From Lysobacterales bacterium (lineage in GTDB: Bacteria; Pseudomonadota; Gammaproteobacteria; Xanthomonadales; Rhodanobacteraceae): DNA of 64,000 nt. Below the pieces are notes generated by a model. The model did no database searches, was not told where the DNA came from, and saw only the letters and a list, made by a program, of their open reading frames with translations. Shown here piece after piece: positions 25,478 to 34,515 of this stretch; position 1 is the stretch's first letter; every line of letters begins with the position of its first letter. The position numbers and the translations under genes were made by a program. The stretch covers positions 1 to 64,000 of the forward strand of contig NSJK01000008.1 in the NCBI GenBank assembly GCA_002632325.1, in the 5' to 3' direction.

Positions 25478-26884
25478 ATGACCAGCCTCGCGCAACTCCG
25501 CCGTCCCGCACTGCTCACCCTGACCTTGGCCTTGGGCGCCGCCCTCGGCGCGATCTGGTCGGCAGGCGATAGCGGACGGGCAGTTGCCGCGGCTCCGCCG
25601 CCGGTGGTCGATGGCGCGATCCTGCCTTCGCTCGCACCGATGCTCGAGCGGGTGACGCCGGCGGTGGTCAACATCGCTTCCAAGACCCACGTCGCGGTGC
25701 GCAACCCGTATTTCGAAGACCCGATGTTCCGGCGCTTCTTCGGTATTCCCGACGGCCCGCGCGAGCGTGTGCAACAGTCGCTGGGCTCGGGCGTGATCGT
25801 CGATGCCGGCAAGGGCTATGTGCTCACCAACAACCACGTCGTCGATGGCGCCGACGACATCACGGTGACTCTCGCCGACAGTCGCTCGGTCAAGGCCAAG
25901 GTGCTGGGCACCGATCCCGATACCGATCTTGCGGTGCTGCAGATTCCCGTCGAGGGTCTGGTCGCGTTGCCGGTCGCCGACTCCTCGAAACTGCGGGTGG
26001 GCGATTTCGTCGCCGCGGTCGGCGAGCCCTTTGGTCTGGGCCAGACGGTGACTCACGGCATGATCTCGGCGCTGGGCCGCAGTGGCCTGCGCGGCAGCGG
26101 CTACCAGAACTTCATCCAGACCGATGCGCCGATCAATCCCGGCAATTCGGGCGGCCCGTTGGTCAATTTGCGCGGCGAACTGGTCGGCATCAACTCGATG
26201 ATCTATTCGCCTTCGGGTGGCAATGTCGGAATCGGTTTCGCGATTCCCTCCAATCTCGCCGTCGAGGTGATGCGTCAGCTCGTCACCACGGGCAGCGTCA
26301 AGCGCGGCGTGCTCGGTGTCGAGGCACAGGATCTCACGCCCGAGCTCGCGCGCATGCTCGGCCTCAAGGAGGCGCGCGGCGCGGTGGTCACGCGCGTGCG
26401 CGCCAATTCACCTGCGGCCGGTGCCGGCCTGCGTGCGGGCGACGTGATCGTCTCGCTCGATGGCAAGACCGTGGCCAGTGCGCAGGATCTGCACAACGTC
26501 GAGGGTCTGACCGCGCCCGGCGCGAGCGTCGCCGTCGGCGTGCAACGCGAGGGCAGCCTGATCACGCTCAACACCGCGCTGCGCGCAGCCGAAGTCGCGG
26601 TGATCAAGGGCGCAACGCTCGATGCGCGCATGACCGGCGTCGATTTCACCGAAGTCTCCGACAGCCTGCGCAGGCAGGGCATCGGGGGTGTCGTCGTCAG
26701 CGCGATCGCGCAGGACAGTCGGGCTTGGCAATCGGGCTTGCGCAAGGGCGACGTGATCGTCGCCTTCAATCGGCGTGATCTTGCCGGCAGCGCGGACTTC
26801 CAGCGTCTGCTGTCAATGCGACCGCGCCAGATCATGCTGACCCTGTTGCGCGGCGACGAAGCGTTCTATCTGCTGTTGCAATGA
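25478..26884 (+). CDS. DegQ/DegP-type periplasmic serine protease (HtrA family)
   Basis: This 468-aa HtrA protease has an N-terminal hydrophobic signal (LLTLTLALGAALGAIWSAG). The trypsin-like domain shows the catalytic His in LTNNHVVDGADD (about 115), Asp in DPDTDLAVLQI (about 147) and Ser in APINPGNSGGPLV (about 222). Two PDZ domains follow (about 270-365, RGVLGVEAQDLTPELARMLGL; and about 385-465, VVVSAIAQDSRAWQSGLRKGDVIVAFN). It degrades or refolds misfolded envelope proteins. The ATG at 25478 is chosen because upstream residues do not fit a signal peptide. It precedes the PstS-like gene by 107 bp. Confidence 0.92.
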   Translation: MTSLAQLRRPALLTLTLALGAALGAIWSAGDSGRAVAAAPPPVVDGAILPSLAPMLERVTPAVVNIASKTHVAVRNPYFEDPMFRRFFGIPDGPRERVQQSLGSGVIVDAGKGYVLTNNHVVDGADDITVTLADSRSVKAKVLGTDPDTDLAVLQIPVEGLVALPVADSSKLRVGDFVAAVGEPFGLGQTVTHGMISALGRSGLRGSGYQNFIQTDAPINPGNSGGPLVNLRGELVGINSMIYSPSGGNVGIGFAIPSNLAVEVMRQLVTTGSVKRGVLGVEAQDLTPELARMLGLKEARGAVVTRVRANSPAAGAGLRAGDVIVSLDGKTVASAQDLHNVEGLTAPGASVAVGVQREGSLITLNTALRAAEVAVIKGATLDARMTGVDFTEVSDSLRRQGIGGVVVSAIAQDSRAWQSGLRKGDVIVAFNRRDLAGSADFQRLLSMRPRQIMLTLLRGDEAFYLLLQ

Positions 26885-26991
26885 GCTTGCGGCACGCGCC
26901 ACATATCGGTTCCAAGGTGCGCAAAGTTCACAAGCGTCGTGCGCGTGCGTGCTATCGTCCCGCCTTGTCCTTTCGCTGTCGTGGTCGCTGC

Positions 26992-28122
26992 ATGTCCGTT
27001 GTCGTGCGTTTGCTGCTGTGTCTGCTCGTTTTCTGCGCCACCGACGCGCTGGCCAAATCGGCGGCCGCACCTGCGGCGGCGCCTGCCGATGCCCTGATCT
27101 GGCGCGGTGACCACACCACCGGTCGCGCGATCATGGAAGACCTGGCCAAGGAATACGCCAAGGCCAGGCTCGGCAAGATCAGCCTGCAGCCATTCAGCAC
27201 GGTGTCGGGCTTGGATGCCGTCAACAACGGCAGCGCCGACATTGCTGGCAGCGCGCGCGGCAAATACGCGCGGCGCGTCGAGGAAGCCAATCTCGAATTC
27301 GCGCCGATCGCGCTCGATGCCGCGGTGCTCATCACCCACCCGAAAAACCCGGTTGGCAGTCTCACGCTCAAGCAGGTGCACGACATCTATTTCGGCCGCA
27401 TCACCAACTGGAAGGATCTGGGCGGCCCCGACAAGGAAATCAATCTCTACGGCATCGCCGCACCGCTCGACGGCGTGGAGTATTCGCTGCGCGAGTTGAT
27501 CTACGGCAAGGGCGACCAGCCGGTTGCGGTGCCGCGTCTGTACATCAACACGGCCAAGCTCGAGGAAGCGATCACGCTCGATCCCGCCGGACTGGGCCTG
27601 TCGACGCTGGCCAACAGCTTTGCCAACAAGGGTGTCAAGGCGCTGGCGATCGATGGCGTGCAGGCTTCGGTGCGCAGCGTCACCGACGGCAGTTATCCGC
27701 TCTACATCACGCTCTACACCGTCAATCGCGCCGATTCGCCCAAGCAGGCGGCGATCGACAAGTATCGTGCGTTCCTCGCGACGCCGGCTGCGCACGACAT
27801 CTTCCGCCGTCATCAGCTCATTCCCTACGCTGACGCAGCGGCGCTGCTCGCCAACAACGACGAACGCATCCGCCGGATCGACGAGCAAGTCGGTCGCGTC
27901 GCCGTCACCACGGCGGTTGCTGCGAGCGGCCCGGCCACGGCAGCGCCCGCGCCAAGATCGGCACCGCATGCAACCCTGTCGGCGGCCACCGCGGTGGCGC
28001 CGACCTCGGCGACCGCCGAGGCCGCGCGCGCCAATCTCGCGCGGGCCGAGGCCAAGAAGCAAGCCGAGACCGAAGCAAAGGCCGCAAAGGCGGCGGCCAA
28101 GTCCGGCAAGAGCGGCAACTGA
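26992..28122 (+). CDS. PstS-like periplasmic substrate-binding protein
   Basis: This 376-aa exported protein has a signal peptide (MSVVVRLLLCLLVFCATDALA) and a PBP-like domain (about 35-290). It resembles phosphate-binding PstS: FSTVSGLDAVNNGSADIAGSAR, ALDAAVLITHPKNPVGSLTLKQVHDIYFGRITNWKDLGG (the 'FxGxxxNW' signature) and YPLYITLYTV. The C-terminal 80 residues are an Ala/Lys/Glu-rich helical tail (AEAARANLARAEAKKQAETEAKAAKAAAK). No ABC transporter genes are near, so it may act as a stand-alone phosphate scavenger or sensor rather than a classical transporter partner. It ends 12 bp before the HAD hydrolase gene. Confidence 0.82.
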   Translation: MSVVVRLLLCLLVFCATDALAKSAAAPAAAPADALIWRGDHTTGRAIMEDLAKEYAKARLGKISLQPFSTVSGLDAVNNGSADIAGSARGKYARRVEEANLEFAPIALDAAVLITHPKNPVGSLTLKQVHDIYFGRITNWKDLGGPDKEINLYGIAAPLDGVEYSLRELIYGKGDQPVAVPRLYINTAKLEEAITLDPAGLGLSTLANSFANKGVKALAIDGVQASVRSVTDGSYPLYITLYTVNRADSPKQAAIDKYRAFLATPAAHDIFRRHQLIPYADAAALLANNDERIRRIDEQVGRVAVTTAVAASGPATAAPAPRSAPHATLSAATAVAPTSATAEAARANLARAEAKKQAETEAKAAKAAAKSGKSGN

Positions 28123-28134
28123 GGCGGGCAGGCC

Positions 28135-28836
28135 ATGCGCATCCTCGCGGTCAGCTTCGACCTCGACGATACGCTGTGGCCGATCGCGCCGGTGATCGAC
28201 AGCGCCGATCGCGCGCTCGACGACTGGCTGCATGCCTGCCACCCCGCCGTCGCGCGGGCCTGGCCGATTCCGGCGCTGCGCGCGCTGCGTGAGCGCGTTG
28301 CGCAGGAGCACCCGCAGCTTTCGCACGATTACACCGCGCAGCGCATGCTCACGCTCGAACGCGCGTTCGCGCACTGCGGCATCGGCGATGCGCATGTGGC
28401 TGACGCCTTCGAGGTCTACTTCGATGCACGCAATCGCGTGACGTGCTTCGAAGATGCGTTGCCAACCTTGTGCGCGCTCGCCGCGCGGCTGCCGCTGGCG
28501 AGCATTTCCAACGGCAATGCCGACCTCGACCGCATTGGCTTGCGCGAACATTTCCGCGCCTGCGTCAGTGCGCGCGAATGCGGCGTGAGCAAGCCCGACG
28601 TGGCGATCTTCCACCTTGCCTGCTCGGCGCTTGAACTTGAACCCGCGGTGATCCTGCACGTGGGCGATGACCCGCTGCTCGATGTCGCCGGTGCCCATGC
28701 CGCGGGCATGCGCACCGCCTGGCTCAATCGCAGCGGCAAGGCCTGGCCCGTCGAGGCGGTGCCCGATGGCGTGCGTCCCGATCTGGAGTTGCGCGATCTG
28801 GGTCAACTCGCGCCGTGGCTGGCGGAAAAAATCTGA
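28135..28836 (+). CDS. HAD-superfamily hydrolase (YigB-like)
   Basis: This 233-aa HAD subfamily IA phosphatase has motif I FDLDDTLWPI (nucleophile Asp about 10), motif II LASISNGNADL, motif III Lys in CGVSKPDVAIF and motif IV HVGDDPLLDVAGAHAAGMRTAWL, all present. A helical cap lies between about 17 and 95. Relatives such as YigB hydrolyse FMN or sugar phosphates. It starts 12 bp after the PstS-like gene and probably shares its transcript, consistent with a phosphate-related role, but the substrate is unknown. Confidence 0.88.
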   Translation: MRILAVSFDLDDTLWPIAPVIDSADRALDDWLHACHPAVARAWPIPALRALRERVAQEHPQLSHDYTAQRMLTLERAFAHCGIGDAHVADAFEVYFDARNRVTCFEDALPTLCALAARLPLASISNGNADLDRIGLREHFRACVSARECGVSKPDVAIFHLACSALELEPAVILHVGDDPLLDVAGAHAAGMRTAWLNRSGKAWPVEAVPDGVRPDLELRDLGQLAPWLAEKI

Positions 28837-29033
28837 TCCGACGTGCAGCTGCGACCACGCGGTGCTTTCATCGGCATGCCCAAACGCCTTACAGTCCTGT
28901 GCTCATGATCGAGCAGGATCGTACAGGCGCGATCGCAGGCTGTCGGATGCATTCGCACGCCCTTCGGCCGTTGAGAGCACCAGGGATGACGGCTCATTCA
29001 TCCGCAACAGATTGCTGCTGACAGGAGCACGCG
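28837..29033. repeat. REP-like intergenic repeat sharing a 19-mer with the 5.2-kb repeat
   Basis: The 197-bp gap before the aminopeptidase gene contains gcccttcggccgttgagag at 28959-28977, identical to 5228-5246. Both copies are followed by a similar short patch (cgccggaatggc there, caccagggatgac here). A small hairpin (tgctc-atgatc-gagca, 28900-28915) lies upstream. It appears to be a degenerate copy of the same dispersed repeat. Confidence 0.5.
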
Positions 29034-30407
29034 ATGGATTCATGGTTGACCGTCACCGATGGCCAGGTCGCGACGCCGCTGATCGTGGTCGATCGCGAGC
29101 GTTTCGCCGCGACCGTCGATGCGCTCGGCGCGCCCGTGCGGCGCTGGTGCGAGTCCAATGGATTTGCCGGTGACAGCGGCCGCTGGCTGGCCTTGCCTGA
29201 TGGCGAAGGCGGCAACGCCGCGATCCTCGTCGGCAGCCGCAGTGACGCGGGTCCGTATGCTCTGGCCTGGTTGCCACTGACCCTGCCGGCTGGCAACTAT
29301 CGGCTTGATTCGCGTGGCCTCGCGCTCGATGCAGCTGATTGCGCGCTCGGCTGGGCCCTGGGTGCATACCAGTTCACGCGCTACCGCAAGCCCGCGCGTG
29401 CGGCAGCGCGGCTGCTCGTCGATACCCCGATTGCGCAGGCAACCAAGCCGCTGGCGCAAGCCGCGTATCTGGTGCGCGATCTCGTCAACACGCCGACCGA
29501 AGACCTTGGCCCCGAGCAACTGGCGACCTGCGTGCGCGAGCTCGCCGCAGCGCATTCGGCGCAGGTTTGCGAATGGGTGGGCGATGAACTGCTCGCCGCC
29601 AATTTCCCGACCATTCACGCCGTCGGCCGCGCCAGTCATCGCGCACCGCGACTGGTCCAGCTCACGCACGGTCCGGCCGGTGCGCCGCATCTGATCCTGA
29701 TCGGCAAAGGGGTCTGCTTCGACAGCGGGGGCCTCGACATCAAGACTGCCGATGGCATGCGCTGGATGAAGAAGGACATGGGCGGCGCGGCGCATGCGAT
29801 CGCGCTGGCCCAGCTCGTGCTCACGCTGCGCTTGCCGGTGCGACTGACCCTGCTGGTGCCAGCGGTCGAAAATTCGATCGCCGGCAATGCGCTGCGACCG
29901 GGTGAAGTGGTGGTGACGCGCTCGGGCTTGAGCGTGGAGATCGACAATACCGATGCCGAGGGCCGCTTGATCCTGTGCGATGCGCTCGCCTATGCCGCCG
30001 AGCACAAGCCCGACCTGATCCTCGATTTCGCCACCCTCACCGGTGCCGCGCGCGTGGCACTCGGACCTGATCTGCCGGCGCTGTTTGCCAATCGGGACGA
30101 CATCGCCGAACAACTCGTGGCGGCATCGTTCGCAGCCCACGATCCCTTGTGGCGACTGCCGCTGTGGCGCCCGTATCTGCCGATGCTCGAATCGCATGTG
30201 GCCGATCTCGCCAACGCGGGCGCTTCGCGCCACGCCGGTGCAATCACCGCGGCCCTGTATCTCGAGCGCTTCGTGCCCGAAGCGCAGCCGTGGGCGCATC
30301 TGGATGTCTACGCCTGGAACGATGCAGCCAAACCGGGCCGTCCACGCGGCGGCGAGGCGCAGGGTTTGCGCGCGTATCTGCGGTTCCTGGAGCAGCGCTA
30401 TGCCTGA
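29034..30407 (+). CDS. M17 family leucyl aminopeptidase
   Basis: This 457-aa cytosolic metallo-aminopeptidase removes N-terminal residues from peptides. The metal-binding and catalytic motifs are intact: LIGKGVCFDSGGLDIKTADGMRWMKKDMGGAAHAIALA (Lys and Asp ligands, about 222-260) and the family signature NTDAEGRLILCDALAYA (about 303-320). The N-terminal macro-like domain is short. It resembles the PepB/short LAP branch rather than full-length PepA (503 aa). The ATG at 29034 follows an acaggagcacgcg ribosome site. A MITE copy begins 50 bp after its stop. Confidence 0.92.
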   Translation: MDSWLTVTDGQVATPLIVVDRERFAATVDALGAPVRRWCESNGFAGDSGRWLALPDGEGGNAAILVGSRSDAGPYALAWLPLTLPAGNYRLDSRGLALDAADCALGWALGAYQFTRYRKPARAAARLLVDTPIAQATKPLAQAAYLVRDLVNTPTEDLGPEQLATCVRELAAAHSAQVCEWVGDELLAANFPTIHAVGRASHRAPRLVQLTHGPAGAPHLILIGKGVCFDSGGLDIKTADGMRWMKKDMGGAAHAIALAQLVLTLRLPVRLTLLVPAVENSIAGNALRPGEVVVTRSGLSVEIDNTDAEGRLILCDALAYAAEHKPDLILDFATLTGAARVALGPDLPALFANRDDIAEQLVAASFAAHDPLWRLPLWRPYLPMLESHVADLANAGASRHAGAITAALYLERFVPEAQPWAHLDVYAWNDAAKPGRPRGGEAQGLRAYLRFLEQRYA

Positions 30408-30457
30408 GCCGCAGGCGCGAACTTTTTTCACAGACTCGCGTGCGCGTGAACCGTTGG

Positions 30458-30617
30458 CAGGCTGCTGAAAACCCTTTTCAGCAGCTTGATAGCGCAATGC
30501 GGTGATGCACTGCACGCGAATCGATCACGCAAGGGATTGATTCGTCGGAGACGAGTCCGGGCATGTACCGGGCTCGGCGAGTTGAAGAAGTTCAGGATGG
30601 ACTTTTTCAGCACCCTG
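30458..30617 (+). mobile_element. 160-bp MITE-like element, copy A
   Basis: The ends are inverted repeats (caggctgctgaaaa... and ...tttttcagcaccctg). The inside holds further palindromes (cgaatcgatc...gattgattcg; gagtccgg...ccgggctc). A copy of about 161 bp and roughly 90% identity by eye lies in reverse orientation at 44200-44360. There is no coding capacity. The termini resemble inverted repeats of IS5/IS1182-like insertion sequences, so it is probably mobilised in trans by such a transposase elsewhere in the genome. No clear target-site duplication was recognised. Bases 30618-30748, up to the next gene, hold only its leader. Confidence 0.75.
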
Positions 30618-30748
30618 TTAGTATCCGATTACCGCTGCGGAAGGATTCGGAACCCCCTGCCACGACCCCGGGGCACGGTCGGCATTGCGCGCGCGTGATC
30701 CGCTCACCATTCGGGTCGGTTTCTTGCAGGAAGACCGAGGTCAATCCC

Positions 30749-31876
30749 GTGTCAATCCACTCCAGCCTGTTTCCCGCGCGCCGCGCTCTGGCGCTTGGCC
30801 TCGCCACTGCGCTCGCCGGCAGCGCCACGCTCGCCGTCACCGCTCCAACCCATCCTGCGGCGACGCAGGTGGTCAGCCATTGTCTCGACGATGGCAGCGC
30901 GGGCAGCTTGCGCAGCGCGATCGCCGCGGCCGCCAACGGCGACCTCATCGATCTGAGCGCGCTGACCTGCAGCACGATCAGTCTGGCGCAGGGTCAGCTC
31001 GTGTCCAACGTCAACAGCCTCACCCTGCGCGGCCCGGCCACGCCCTTGACGATCGATGCACACGGCGCCAGCGGCATGTTTGCGCATTACGGCAGCGACA
31101 CGCTGCGCTTCGAGCACCTCAGTCTCGTCAATGGCACGTACGCCGGCGGTGGCGCCTGTGTGTTCTCGCAAGGCAACGTGGAACTCGATCACGTCACGGT
31201 GAGCGGCTGCAGCGCCGCGGAAAGTGCGGGCGGCGGCGTGCTGGCTCTCAAGAATCTGACGCTCGAGTCGAGCACCCTGTCGGGCAATTCGGCCCTGGTC
31301 GGCGGCGCTGCCGCGGCCAATGGCGCAATCCTCGTGCGCAACAGCACGATCTCGGGCAACAGCGCCGAGGCCATTGGCGGCGGACTCTATTCGGGTGGAC
31401 ACGCACAGGCAGGCGCGAGCGTGACGATCCAGAACAGCACGATCAGCGGCAACGAGGCGGGCGCCGCGGGTGGTGGTCTCTACCTCGGCTATGACGCGGC
31501 CTTGTCGATCGGCAGCACGATCATTGCCAGCAATGTCGCGCCCGCAGGCTATGGTGCTGACATCGGCAGTGCTGACGCGATCTCGATCGCGGGCAGTCAC
31601 AACATCATCCTCGATTCGACCCTGACGGTACCGGGCGATACCATCGCGCTCGATCCGTTGCTGCAGCCGCTGGCCGACAATGGCGGCCCCACGCGCACGC
31701 ACGCGATGGCGATGGACAGCCCGGCGTTCGATGCCGGCAGCAATATCGGCAGCTTCGAATTCGATCAGCGCGGCACGGGATTTGCGCGCAGCGTCGGCGT
31801 CACTACCGACATCGGCGCCTTCGAATTCCAGGACGTTCCGGACGACACGATCTTCGACAACGGCTTCGAATCCTGA
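30749..31876 (+). CDS. Secreted beta-helix protein, choice-of-anchor Q type
   Basis: This 375-aa protein starts at a GTG (30749; gaggtcaat upstream). The signal peptide is SIHSSLFPARRALALGLATALAGSATLAVTA. CLDDGSAGSLRSAIAAAANGDLIDLSALTCSTISL is the Cys-SLR-AI-CSTI motif also seen in the 50.2-kb paralogue. Beta-helix rungs follow (LTLESSTLSGNSALVGGAAAANGAILVRNSTISGNSAEAIGGGLYSGG). The C-terminal module is DPLLQPLADNGGPTRTHAMAMDSPAFDAGSN...DQRGTGFAR..GVTTDIGAFEFQDVPDDTIFDNGFES. It probably sits on the cell surface or is released. Its function is unknown. The gene follows the MITE and is closed by a strong terminator. Confidence 0.85.
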   Translation: MSIHSSLFPARRALALGLATALAGSATLAVTAPTHPAATQVVSHCLDDGSAGSLRSAIAAAANGDLIDLSALTCSTISLAQGQLVSNVNSLTLRGPATPLTIDAHGASGMFAHYGSDTLRFEHLSLVNGTYAGGGACVFSQGNVELDHVTVSGCSAAESAGGGVLALKNLTLESSTLSGNSALVGGAAAANGAILVRNSTISGNSAEAIGGGLYSGGHAQAGASVTIQNSTISGNEAGAAGGGLYLGYDAALSIGSTIIASNVAPAGYGADIGSADAISIAGSHNIILDSTLTVPGDTIALDPLLQPLADNGGPTRTHAMAMDSPAFDAGSNIGSFEFDQRGTGFARSVGVTTDIGAFEFQDVPDDTIFDNGFES

Positions 31877-31891
31877 GCATTGCATCGACGC

Positions 31892-31911
31892 GCCGCCCAT
31901 GCGCGGGCGGC
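31892..31911. terminator. Bidirectional terminator between a beta-helix gene and the S41 protease gene
   Basis: gccgccc / gggcggc form a 7-bp GC-rich stem with a 6-nt loop (atgcgc) in the 51-bp gap between the two convergent genes. Confidence 0.6.
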
Positions 31912-31927
31912 ACGTCGCGCTGTGATT

Positions 31928-34282
31928 TCAGTCGACGACGGACGGCGGGGTCGCAGCGTGCGGCAGCACCTGAGCGGCGAGCTTGTGATCGGCGCGCAGC
32001 AGGTCGATCTCGTCGGCGAGGATGTGCGCGGCCTCGTCGAGGATCACGTCGCGCCGCGCCTTGGCCTGTTTCTCGCGCGCGATTTCGCCGCTCACGCCAC
32101 GCTCATCGGGCGTAAGTCCGTCGTCGCTGCCGAGGCTTGAATCCTCATCCGAATCGGTCGCCGTGGCTGCGGGCGTGCCGGCCGCCTGCACTGCCGCAGG
32201 TTTGTCCGCATCCTTGCCGGGCTTCGCCTCGGCAGCAGGGTTCGCGGGCGTCTGCGCACGCACAATTCCCGCCGACTCGTGGATCTTCTGCACCGACTGC
32301 GCGGCGGGATCGGCGGCAGGTACGGCCGAGCCGGCGGCATCGGCCGCATCGGCGCGCGCATTCTCGCTGTCACGCGCCTTGCGCTTGGCTTCCTGCTCGT
32401 CGCGCTGCTTGCGGCGCTCGACCTCGTTGAGCGAGATCGTCTTTTCCGCGCGCAGCTTGCGTGCATCGGTGAGGTCGGCCTCGAAGTTCTGCCATGGCAC
32501 GGCATGCGCGATGCGCGCGTCGTGACGCTGGATCAGCATCGGCACGATGGTCTTGAGGTTGCCGACCGGCGCGTACTTGGCCGGCGCGATCGAAGTCCAC
32601 GGCAGCGCGTTGTCGTAGCTCGACTCGCCGAACTCCTTGGCATCGACGGTGAGCGGGAAGCTGACGTCGGGGGTGACGCCGCGCAACTGGGTCGAGCCGC
32701 CGTTGATGCGGAAGAACTGCGCGATCGTCATCTTGACCTCGCCGAATGTCGGTTTCTCGTTGCGCGCGACATCGTCGAGATCGACCAGATTCTGCACCGT
32801 GCCCTTGCCGAAGGTCGGCTCGCCGATGATCACGCCGCGGCCGTAATCCTGAATTGCCGCGGCGAAGATTTCCGAAGCTGAGGCCGAGCCGCGATTGACC
32901 AGCACCGCAAGCGGACCGTCCCAGGCCATGCCGGCTTTCTCATCGCTGTTTTCCTCGACCTGGCCGCTCGCATTGCGCACCTGCACCACCGGGCCCTTGT
33001 CGATGAACAGACCGGTGAGATCGGTGGCTTCCGCCAGCGAGCCGCCGCCGTTGTTGCGCAGATCGACGATCACGCCATCGACCTTGTCGGCCTTGAGCTC
33101 GCCGAGCAGTTTCTCGACGTCGCGCGTGGCGCTCTTGTAGTTCTTGTCGCCGCGCCGGCGCGCATCGAAATCCTGATAGAAGGTCGGCAGCGAAATAACG
33201 CCGATGCGCCGCACCTGCGCGCCCTCCTTGACCTCGATCACCGACTTCTTGGCCGCCTGCTCCTCGATGCTGACCTTCTTGCGCACCAGCGCGAGCGTGA
33301 AGTGCTTGCCATCGGGACCGGCATCGGCAGGCAGGATTTCCAGTCGCACCGTGGTGTCCTTGGTGCCGCGAATCTTCTCGACCACGTCATCGAGCCGCCA
33401 GCCGATCACATCGAGAATCTGTCCGCTCTCGCCTTGACCGACGCCGACGATGCGATCGCCGACCTTGAGCTTGCCCGACAGCGAGGCCGGTCCGCCGGGC
33501 ACGATCTCGCGGATCGCGGTGTAGTCGTCCTCGCGCTGCAGCACCGCGCCGATGCCCTCGAGCGAGAGCTTCATCGCGATGTCGAAGTTCTGCGAGGCGC
33601 GCGGGCCGAGGTAATTGGTATGCGGCTCGATCGACGAGGCGTAGGCATTCATGAAGGTCTGGAACACGTCCTCGCCATTGAGCTGGCGCACGCGGTCCAG
33701 ATAATTCGCGTAACGCTTGTCGAGCGTCTCGCGGATGTCCTTGTCGGCCTTGCCGGCGAGTTTGAGACGCAGCCAGTCGTTCTTGATGCGCTTGCGCCAG
33801 AGGTCGTCGAGCTCGGCTGCATCCTTGGGCCATGCGGCCTTTTCGCGGTCGTAGTCGTAGCTCTCCTGCTTGCTGAAGTCGAAGCCCTTGGCCAGCAGCG
33901 CGCGTGCATGGGCGATGCGATCGGCGACGCGTTGCTCGTAGACGTTGAAGATCGCGTAGGGCGCGGACAGATCCTGATCGTAGATCGCGTCGTCGAGTTT
34001 GTCCTTCCAGACATCGAACTTGCTGATGTCGGCCTGGGTGAAGAACAGCTTGTCGCCATCGAGCGCATCGAGATAGCGCTTGTAGATCTTCTCCGACATC
34101 GCATCGTCGAGCGGCATCGGTTCGTAATGGAAATGGGTGAGGAAGCGCGTCGCCCAGATCGCCGCCTCGGCCTGGGTCGGCGTGGGCTTGAGCACCGGCG
34201 CCAGCGCGGGCGTATCGCCGGGCTTGGCGACGGCAACGCTCGCGAACGCGAGGGCGAACGCGACGATGAGAAACTTCCGCAT
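31928..34282 (-). CDS. prc: Tail-specific (C-terminal processing) protease, S41 family
   Basis: This 784-aa periplasmic protease of the Prc/Tsp type (E. coli Prc is 682 aa) degrades proteins with non-polar C-termini and trims lipoproteins or murein hydrolases. It has a signal peptide MRKFLIVAFALAFASVAVA and a helical N-domain (KLFFTQADISKFDVWKDKLDDAIYDQDLSAPYAIFNVYEQRV). The PDZ domain is at about 235-330 (IVPGGPASLSGKLKVGDRIVGVG). The catalytic Ser is in VNRGSASASEIFAAA (about 460) and Lys in EPTFGKGTVQN (about 485). The C-terminal 170 residues are a charged Ala/Lys/Asp-rich tail. The ATG at 34282 was picked for the signal peptide; the frame is open far upstream. Confidence 0.92.
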   Translation of the reverse strand: MRKFLIVAFALAFASVAVAKPGDTPALAPVLKPTPTQAEAAIWATRFLTHFHYEPMPLDDAMSEKIYKRYLDALDGDKLFFTQADISKFDVWKDKLDDAIYDQDLSAPYAIFNVYEQRVADRIAHARALLAKGFDFSKQESYDYDREKAAWPKDAAELDDLWRKRIKNDWLRLKLAGKADKDIRETLDKRYANYLDRVRQLNGEDVFQTFMNAYASSIEPHTNYLGPRASQNFDIAMKLSLEGIGAVLQREDDYTAIREIVPGGPASLSGKLKVGDRIVGVGQGESGQILDVIGWRLDDVVEKIRGTKDTTVRLEILPADAGPDGKHFTLALVRKKVSIEEQAAKKSVIEVKEGAQVRRIGVISLPTFYQDFDARRRGDKNYKSATRDVEKLLGELKADKVDGVIVDLRNNGGGSLAEATDLTGLFIDKGPVVQVRNASGQVEENSDEKAGMAWDGPLAVLVNRGSASASEIFAAAIQDYGRGVIIGEPTFGKGTVQNLVDLDDVARNEKPTFGEVKMTIAQFFRINGGSTQLRGVTPDVSFPLTVDAKEFGESSYDNALPWTSIAPAKYAPVGNLKTIVPMLIQRHDARIAHAVPWQNFEADLTDARKLRAEKTISLNEVERRKQRDEQEAKRKARDSENARADAADAAGSAVPAADPAAQSVQKIHESAGIVRAQTPANPAAEAKPGKDADKPAAVQAAGTPAATATDSDEDSSLGSDDGLTPDERGVSGEIAREKQAKARRDVILDEAAHILADEIDLLRADHKLAAQVLPHAATPPSVVD

Positions 34283-34515
34283 TGCTTGCTCCAAAAGACT
34301 GCACGGGACGCCCGACGGCGCCTCCGGATGATTCACGGGATTCGCGCCGAATCGTCGACGCGCACCAGACCAGCGACATGATACGTGTTGCGCAGCCACA
34401 AAGCGCCGGCCTTGGCACGAGGTTTGCGGGCGAGTGCGTGACAATTCAAGCCGCTCCGGTGGTTGGTTGCGGGACGGCTTGGACAGCGCGCATGGCGCAA
34501 TCGTTCCGCAGCGAC

